In this document: positions 57,901 through 64,000 of the stretch, piece by piece
Layout: each line of letters begins with the position of its first letter
Position numbering within the stretch: position 1 is the stretch's first letter
The notes under the pieces: generated by a model
What the model saw: the letters and a program-made list of their open reading frames with translations, nothing else
Database searches by the model: none
What the model was told of the DNA's origin: nothing
Made by a program: the position numbers and the translations under genes
Source: Lonicera japonica
Taxonomy: Eukaryota > Streptophyta > Magnoliopsida > Dipsacales > Caprifoliaceae
Direction: 5' to 3'
Length of the DNA stretch: 64,000 nucleotides
Assembly (NCBI GenBank): GCA_021464415.1
Contig: CM038471.1
Coordinates: 34,941,234-35,005,233 of the forward strand

Positions 57901-58373
57901 GGTTCTTATTCTCTTGATCAATATAAATGGCTACACTCCCACAATCCAGAGAGACTGCTGAGCTTGGGGGATTTTGTTTTGTTTATCTATATTATTTTCT
58001 TTTATATATTCTTCATGAAACAAGTTTCATTTCCAAATAAGTGGAGATTGTAAAATGGTCATTCAAGAATAACATGTCAAAATTACACCAACTGGAGATC
58101 AAAACTAGAGATTCCAGAACAAAATACTGAAAAATAATATATTGAACACAAATCCTTCTTCAACTATCTTCACTTGGACATTATTATTCGAACTCTAGAG
58201 CCATCGCTCCAATCAGTTATTCCTTTGATTGATGGGCTAGCTATACAATAAACTCATAAAATGGTTTCCCTGCGAGTTTTCCTTGAGGGATCAAGTACGT
58301 AAGTTATTCACTTGGTTCACCAAAAAAAAAAAAAAGTAAGTTATTCACTTGGTAACAAAACTACAAAAGATAC

Positions 58374-58536
58374 TCTGTCTCAAATTGATAGGCCACCCTT
58401 TGGCTGTAGTACTCTTTAAGATACACTAATTTCAACCTAACCAATAAAGGATACAAATGGTATTCAATTGTCAGGTTTGGTACACTAATAATGTCCCAAA
58501 ATGAAAATGTTATTATTAAATTTGAGATGGAGGGAG
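58374..58536. mobile_element. Stowaway-like MITE, 163 bp
   Basis: Left end CTCTGTCTCAAATTGATAGG, right end AATTTGAGATGGAGGGAG, flanked by TA on both sides (58372-58373, 58537-58538). The ends correspond to the CTCCCTCCGTCTCAAA consensus of Stowaway elements. It is nested in the CACTA element. Confidence 0.8.
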
Positions 58537-58688
58537 TAAATAAAAGGCAACATAAGTACAAGAATCTCCTTCGTGGTGCACTCTGTACAAAAGGCGTAGA
58601 AAACATCAAACATACTGCTTCATTGCAGTTTTTCCAGCATAATGTGGTCGAAATTGTTTGAAAGGTTTGATCTATATATATACCTGAT

Positions 58689-59135
58689 CTATATATTGTG
58701 GATATCTAAAACTACGTTGCTCATATTGTGGACATATACCTGATCTATATATATATATAGATCTAAAACTACGGGAGTACGGGACAACACATTGCTATAT
58801 AGAGATAGAAGATTGACCTGTGTGTGAGTGTGTCGGTGGTCGGCGGAAGGTGATCGGCGATGAGAGTACGGGACCTCAAGTCGATTTGGGGGTGGAGTAG
58901 AGAGAGGGAGACAGAAACGGCGGAAGAGAGAAAAGAAGGCAAGTCTGAGGAGTATTGTTTTGTTAGGGTTAAAACTAGTCTTAGATAAAAAAAAAAAAGG
59001 AAAAAAAAAAGAGTAAAATAAAAATATAAAGTTTTTTTGGTTTGGTTGAAATTTTAAAATATGTTTTTTAAATAATTTTTTGGGAAGTGTGAAAATAGGT
59101 TGAAAAATGAATTTAATTTTTTTGAGTTTTTTCAA
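58689..59135 (-). other. 148-codon minus frame, not supported as gene
   Basis: The frame is Lys/Phe-rich at its start (AT-rich DNA) and Pro/Arg/His-rich in the middle ('RLEVPYSHRRSPSADHRHTH'). The GC-richer part (58800-58930) looks like a 5' UTR or first exon of some gene that the CACTA element picked up. No domain is recognised. Confidence 0.25.
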
Positions 59136-61130
59136 CTAATTTAAAAAAAATATGAAAAAAATTCTAAAAATAATCGCAATAAATCTTATTTTTAGATCTC
59201 GATGAGTAGATTTCAAATATATAATTTTTTTATCTAATTCTAATTTTTGAATTTAAATTTATGGTGTTTTAAAAATTTTATGAGAGAAAAAGTAAAGTGA
59301 TGTGAATTTTAAATAGTGTGAAGTAAAGTTGAATTTTTGTAAAATTTTCAAAAACTTAATTTTAAAATTTTAACCAAACACCACCTCACACTCTAAAATG
59401 ACGTGATTTTGTGTCTATTTTTATAATTTAGTTCAGTTCAAAACAAGCTAGTCCTGAACCTGGATCGAATCATTCAGTTTTGGTTTTTTTTTTTTTTTTT
59501 CTTCCAGGTATTTATAGACCGGTTTAGTCAGGTCAGTCAATTTTTAAATTGATCATAACATCCCTACAAGCAATCATGTCTATAATTTACTACAGTGTAG
59601 AGGCTATTACTATATATAATTATATAATTGGCCCAAGTTAAGGCCAATTTTTTATTTTTTTTTATAACTAAACGGAGGTTTTATAGATTATCATTAAAAT
59701 TTTTTACGGTATTTCGTTTTAAAGAATTTAACTTTAAGATCTAATGAGCTAATAAGATGCTAATATCTTGTTTTTATTAGGGGTATGTATCGCTTTGAAA
59801 CCAATATATTTATTACAACTCACTAATTAATCTAATTCAATCCGACTTGATTTCAAAATCCAATCCAATTTGTCATTGGAATGGTTCGAAACCAACGTCT
59901 TTTGTACACATAGGATTATTTAAATTTTAATAACATTCAAAACAAATTCAATCAACTTCACAATGATCAAGAAAATATAAATAAAAAGTTCCTTCCATTA
60001 CTAAAATAAAAATCTAAATTAAGTAATTCCATATTAAAATCTAATTCATTATCAAAAATCCTAGACATGTTTAATATATAGTAAGTATAGATATTAGTCT
60101 AGTGACACACTCTATATGCGTGTACTATGATTCTTAATAATTACTTACATTAAGAAGATGCATTTGGTACAGTGATTAATGAATGTGTTCTTCATATCTC
60201 TCAGTTAACATCATTTTGTAGTAATTTTCAATGCTAAATTAAAAATATAAACTCTCACCAAGGGTACACCATGTGCTGCTATTAAAATTACAATTATGTA
60301 TTTTCCCGCTAAAAGATATACAATTATTTATTTTAACTGCATTGGTGACTCTATAAGACTAATTACTACTATTTTGCTATAAATTAAAGATATAGGTATG
60401 ATATAATTGCTTTACTTATCTATTTCAATTGTACAAGCTAAAAAGTTTTTGTGTTGTAGTATAACTAGTATTAAATTTAATTTTAGTATAATAATGAGTA
60501 GTATAAAATAGCATTTTTGAAAATTATAATTACAAATTTAAAAAATATCCATTACGTACTTTGTTCCTCAAAAATATATATTTTAATAGTGGAATCATTA
60601 AGTTATTGAATATTAGTTATCAAAAGGTTTAATTGTACATGTTTCCAAAATGAAAGTAGTATATTTAAAATAAAATATAATATAACATATAAAATTTTCA
60701 AAATAATAATACATAAGAGTCAAAATAGAATTATTTCGAGAAAAATGAGATCTAGGTACTAGACATAAGTTTCATTTAAATTTCATTTTTTTTCAAAAAA
60801 AGTTAAAAAAATAAAAAATAATTTATTTCCTTATGATTTTACTTTTTAAAAAAAATTGGATTGAATTTTAAATTTTTTTCAAAAAGTTTACAAAATTATG
60901 GCGGGAAGCTTCAAATAATTCAAAATTAACTTTATCAAATGGGTGGGAGATTTGGTCAAAGGTTGGAAAGAGGAGATGCAGATCGGTACGCTTTTGGCAC
61001 TGTAATGAGCAGTACCAAATTAGTACGGCCTTAATCCGTGCCAAATGCGTGTCAATATCTGCCAAATTTTGGCACGGTAAACAACCGTGCCAAACAAGCG
61101 TGCTAGTTAGCGAGAAATGGTGTAGTGTAT

Positions 61131-62640
61131 GCCTCTTTTTTTAAATGAATGATTCAAATCCTTACCAGCATATATATATTCATATTCTTTCGGGTTGTGA
61201 TTCAACTATTCTTATTCATATCTAATTGGATTACCCTGGTTCAAATTTATATATACCTAGCTACCTACAAAAGTTATCTATATCCTATTGTAAGTTTTAC
61301 TACATAAGATTAGAGAAATGAACGAATTATACAAAAGTTACACGTTTATATATACCTAGTATGACTACACCAAAACCCTCGTTCTCTAACAGTCTTGTTT
61401 TAGTATCCCGGCCGTTATACATGCTACGTAATGGTAACACTAATTGCTGCTCCGAAAATTAATTATACGTTAATAATTCAGTTTATTTTTTGGTTAATAT
61501 GGTTGTTATAGTGTATGTAATATTTATGTGGAGTGAATACTTCTTTTTTTCATAAAGAAAGGGCACTACATATATCATCACTAGCCAAAGATAAAAGCCA
61601 TCTTTGGAACAAAGAATCCCAGGTTTCCATACCCAAAACTGAAAGTGCATGATGGGCGATGCTATAAGCCAGCTTATCTGACCTAAGTACTAATTGAAAA
61701 AACAAAGCCTCTACCAAACGACAGATAAAATCTAAGCCACTACATGACCTAACTCAATAGCCGATAAAACGCCACCAAAGATTGCATTAATTCTCTCTCA
61801 AAAATAACCTATAGTGCATTCTTTGTGCATATTACTACAAATTTGTTGAAGGCAAGTTTTGATTTTGACCTAATCTTTTCATTCCTTTTCGAGTTATGTG
61901 TTGTTTTGACTCTATTTATGTGTTGTTCATCTTTAGTAGATTGAATTAAGCGTTGTATCAATTTTTTTTAAAAAAATCATGTTTTTTAAACAAATTTAGG
62001 TTTGTGAGTGAGATGAAATGGCATAAACATGTTAGTATCATCAAAAACTACATACGTGCAATTCTTCATTTTCTTCATATTGTACTTCTCAAAAAGTACA
62101 ACTTTTAATATTTAGGGTTTTTCATTACTATGTATTTTCCTAATTTCCTAAAGCCCCTTCAATTTCAAATTACAACTAATTTGGGTATATATTACTCTCT
62201 AAGCATAACTTCCGATCATACTGCTCTTGATAAGTTTTAACTGAATTTAGATGCCCAAATCATTTGTATATTGTGCTTACGAGTTCTCAATTTTAGACAA
62301 GTAGCACACTAAAGTTTTGATTGTCTCGTTTGGTTGGAGTTTTTCTTTGTTCTTTGAACTCAAAATGGGAATTTCCCATGGAAAGTTTAAGCCTCGACAA
62401 CTAATGATTCAATCTCTTGACATGAACTATTATAGACTTATAGCCAATTTAGGATTCCAGGAAAAGACAAAAACTCGAACCAAACGAGTAGTTAAGAATT
62501 TCACTTTTAACTTATGCATCGATTATATCCTAAATGGAAACAATGTAATACCATGTTCCTTTATTCCACCGCAATTGCCTCATTCGTTCACTTATTTCAC
62601 CTCGGACGGTGAAATCTCAATTTATAGAGTTTTGTAGTGC
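61131..62640. repeat. Segmental duplication, continuation of stub unit (matches 26430-28360)
   Basis: It is collinear with 26430-26540 and 27030-28360. It lacks the MITE at 26589-27026, so that MITE inserted after duplication or was lost here. The 106-codon frame at 62317 is disrupted in the other copy and shows no domain. Confidence 0.75.
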
Positions 62641-64000
62641 TTTGGCACTTTACACCAATTATATTAGTCTATTTACACTCATGTGAGTGATTGTTTCGTG
62701 ATTCAGGTGGTCCGAATCGAGATCGGCTTGTAAATCATGTGTTTTAGTTTCACGCGAGTCTTTAATTTTGGCTAACTTTGGGATTACGTAACTTTCTCGT
62801 CTCTTATCCGATTTAGTCTCCATTTACGCCTATGTTTAGGTTTCATACCATTCTACAACTCTTGTATTTTGATCGAAAGCCAATTCGCACTCCTCGTTGG
62901 TCAAAACAGCATCCGAAGTAGGCCATTTAGTAAAATTTGGTCATTTGGTAGTGTTTCGGCAAAGCGCTGTCTTCGGAGGATTTCTGGGAATTATCCATTC
63001 ATAATTTGGGGATAATTCCTCTTAGGAAGTTGTATATCTTTGAATTAACTTTCCGTGGATATAAGAATCACCCCAATCCGAGTTCCTAGTAAGGAGTTAT
63101 CACTAAAATACCAACAGTGGTCAGTGCTGTGGAAATTAAGCTTTGGCTGAGAGCTCCCAAGATCGATCTTAGGAGGTCCAAGATCGATCTTGGAGCTTTG
63201 TGTGTCGAATTTTGACTACTTTTAACCCATTTTTCTTCACTTTTAACACCCAAATCCCTCATTTTCAAGCAAGATATTTTCGCCCACACCTGGAGATCCC
63301 TAGAGAGAAAGATAGGAGATCCTTGGGGATCCTTGTGATTCCTCCATCCACACACAAGATTTGAGCTCCAAATCTCCATGTCCTCCACTATTCATCATCT
63401 TTTACCTTCTTCTTCCTCCATGTCTGCGTGAGGCGAAGCTAGGGGTTCGGGATTGTGGCATCATCACTTCACCTAGCACTTAGAACTTGTGGAAAATCAT
63501 CATACAAGGTGGGAACACTAGTACTAAAGCTCTATTTTAACTTACTACATGTTGCATTTGAAATTTATACTCAAAATTGGGGTTTTTCTTAATACCCTAG
63601 GTTGTATGCATTTCACATGGGTTGGGCTAGATTGGACCACAATTAGTGGCCGATATGGATGAGTTATCATTCTAGTTGCATAATTTAACAAGTAAATTAA
63701 TGTTTTGCTTATATAGAGAGATATCAATGAAGAACCCATCTTGTAGTACATGTATGAACGAAAAAGTTGGGGATTTTGGGATTTATGCATATAGAATGTT
63801 TGATTGTGGGTTATGAATGCTAAATACACATATATATGACATTAGTTACAAGTGTAAAGCATTATCTATAAAAATGTCCTAAAAACCTACCAAGGCGGAG
63901 TGGTACGCAACAACTTTTGGGTATAGTGTCTTGTGTAGACCCTTGATACGACTAGTGATGAGAATGCAACATAGATATATTCTAAAAATACTATAAACAT
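62641..64000 (+). mobile_element. Ty3/gypsy-like LTR or leader running off the window
   Basis: Non-coding text typical of plant gypsy LTRs: 'taactttctcgtctcttat', 'ctaactttgggattacg', 'gaattaactttccgtggata', 'gttggtcaaaacagc', followed by a leader rich in 'ctccat' and 'ttcttcttcctccat'. A short direct repeat 'ccaagatcgatctt' occurs at 63155 and 63178. It parallels the minus-strand element at 42230-44390. The minus frames at 63086-63388 and 63545-63829 are not supported. The boundary lies outside the window. Confidence 0.4.

Larger units (their letters stand above)
54491..61127. mobile_element. CACTA transposon carrying a SEC24 gene fragment (Pack-CACTA)
   Basis: Ends CACTACACCAAAACTCGCTAA and, on the other strand, CACTACACCATTTCTCGCTAA form terminal inverted repeats. 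The 3-bp duplication TAT (54488-54490, 61128-61130) is exact. Subterminal zones (54510-54910, 60985-61095) hold many GGCACGG/CCGTGCC motifs in both orientations. No transposase frame was found in 6.6 kb. Content: a SEC24 5' exon piece (57661-57900), a Stowaway MITE (58374-58536), an inverted and direct repeat pair near 56100 and 56740-56790, and much AT-rich filler (55000-57500, 59000-60980) without genes. The paralogous segment around 26180 is an empty site. Confidence 0.9.

Noticed and set aside
58689..59135. 148-codon frame as a gene
   Set aside because: AT-driven Lys/Phe composition and no domain. Kept only as a possible captured UTR.
62317..62637. 106-codon frame as a gene
   Set aside because: The paralogous segment at 28120-28360 does not keep the frame, and no domain is present.

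Overview
The window looks like intergenic and pericentromere-style chromatin of a flowering plant, most likely a eudicot. It is AT-rich and has very little intact coding sequence. It carries plant-type Ty1/copia and Ty3/gypsy remnants with tRNA-iMet primer sites, CACTA (En/Spm) elements, MITEs and a Helitron-like element. The one convincing intact gene is an intronless type I (M-gamma, AGL80-like) MADS-box gene at 24480..25241 on the minus strand. I could not name the species.

The backbone is a degenerate tandem array of this MADS gene with its flanks, all on the minus strand. Copies lie at about 2.0-2.6 kb (pseudogene), 8.0-8.6 kb (start lost and frameshifted, but a 200-codon frame remains open), 24.5-25.2 kb (intact), 35.9-36.4 kb (frameshift, stop and deletion) and 54.2-54.4 kb (3' stub). 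Flanking DNA is duplicated with them. About 4.46-5.66 plus 6.89-7.08 kb matches 40.27-41.64 kb, and about 22.3-28.4 kb matches 53.3-54.5 plus 61.1-62.6 kb.

Mobile DNA fills the gaps between copies. From left to right there is a copia LTR entering at the window start; a 1.2-kb solo-LTR-like insert (5.67-6.88 kb); a decayed TNT1-like copia element (9.46-13.2 kb); a non-coding two-LTR element (14.45-18.8 kb); a Helitron-like element (19.73-21.79 kb); a 0.88-kb element with 9-bp flanking repeats (22.99-23.87 kb); a young copia element with 97%-alike short LTRs (29.54-34.27 kb); a copia RNase H relic and a gypsy-like LTR (41.9-44.4 kb); a CACTA element carrying four exon pieces of a glycerophosphodiester phosphodiesterase gene (44.80-50.16 kb); a MITE family with long inverted arms (26.6, 35.3, 47.1 and 52.2 kb); a second CACTA element carrying a piece of a SEC24 gene (54.49-61.13 kb); and a gypsy-like LTR or leader running off the right end.

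The most interesting points are the two gene-capturing CACTA elements with intact 3-bp target-site duplications; the two truncated MADS paralogues that share one ancestral frameshift and a new out-of-frame N-terminus; and the use of paralogous segments as empty sites that prove and order insertions. I found no operon-like or novel defence or metabolic system.
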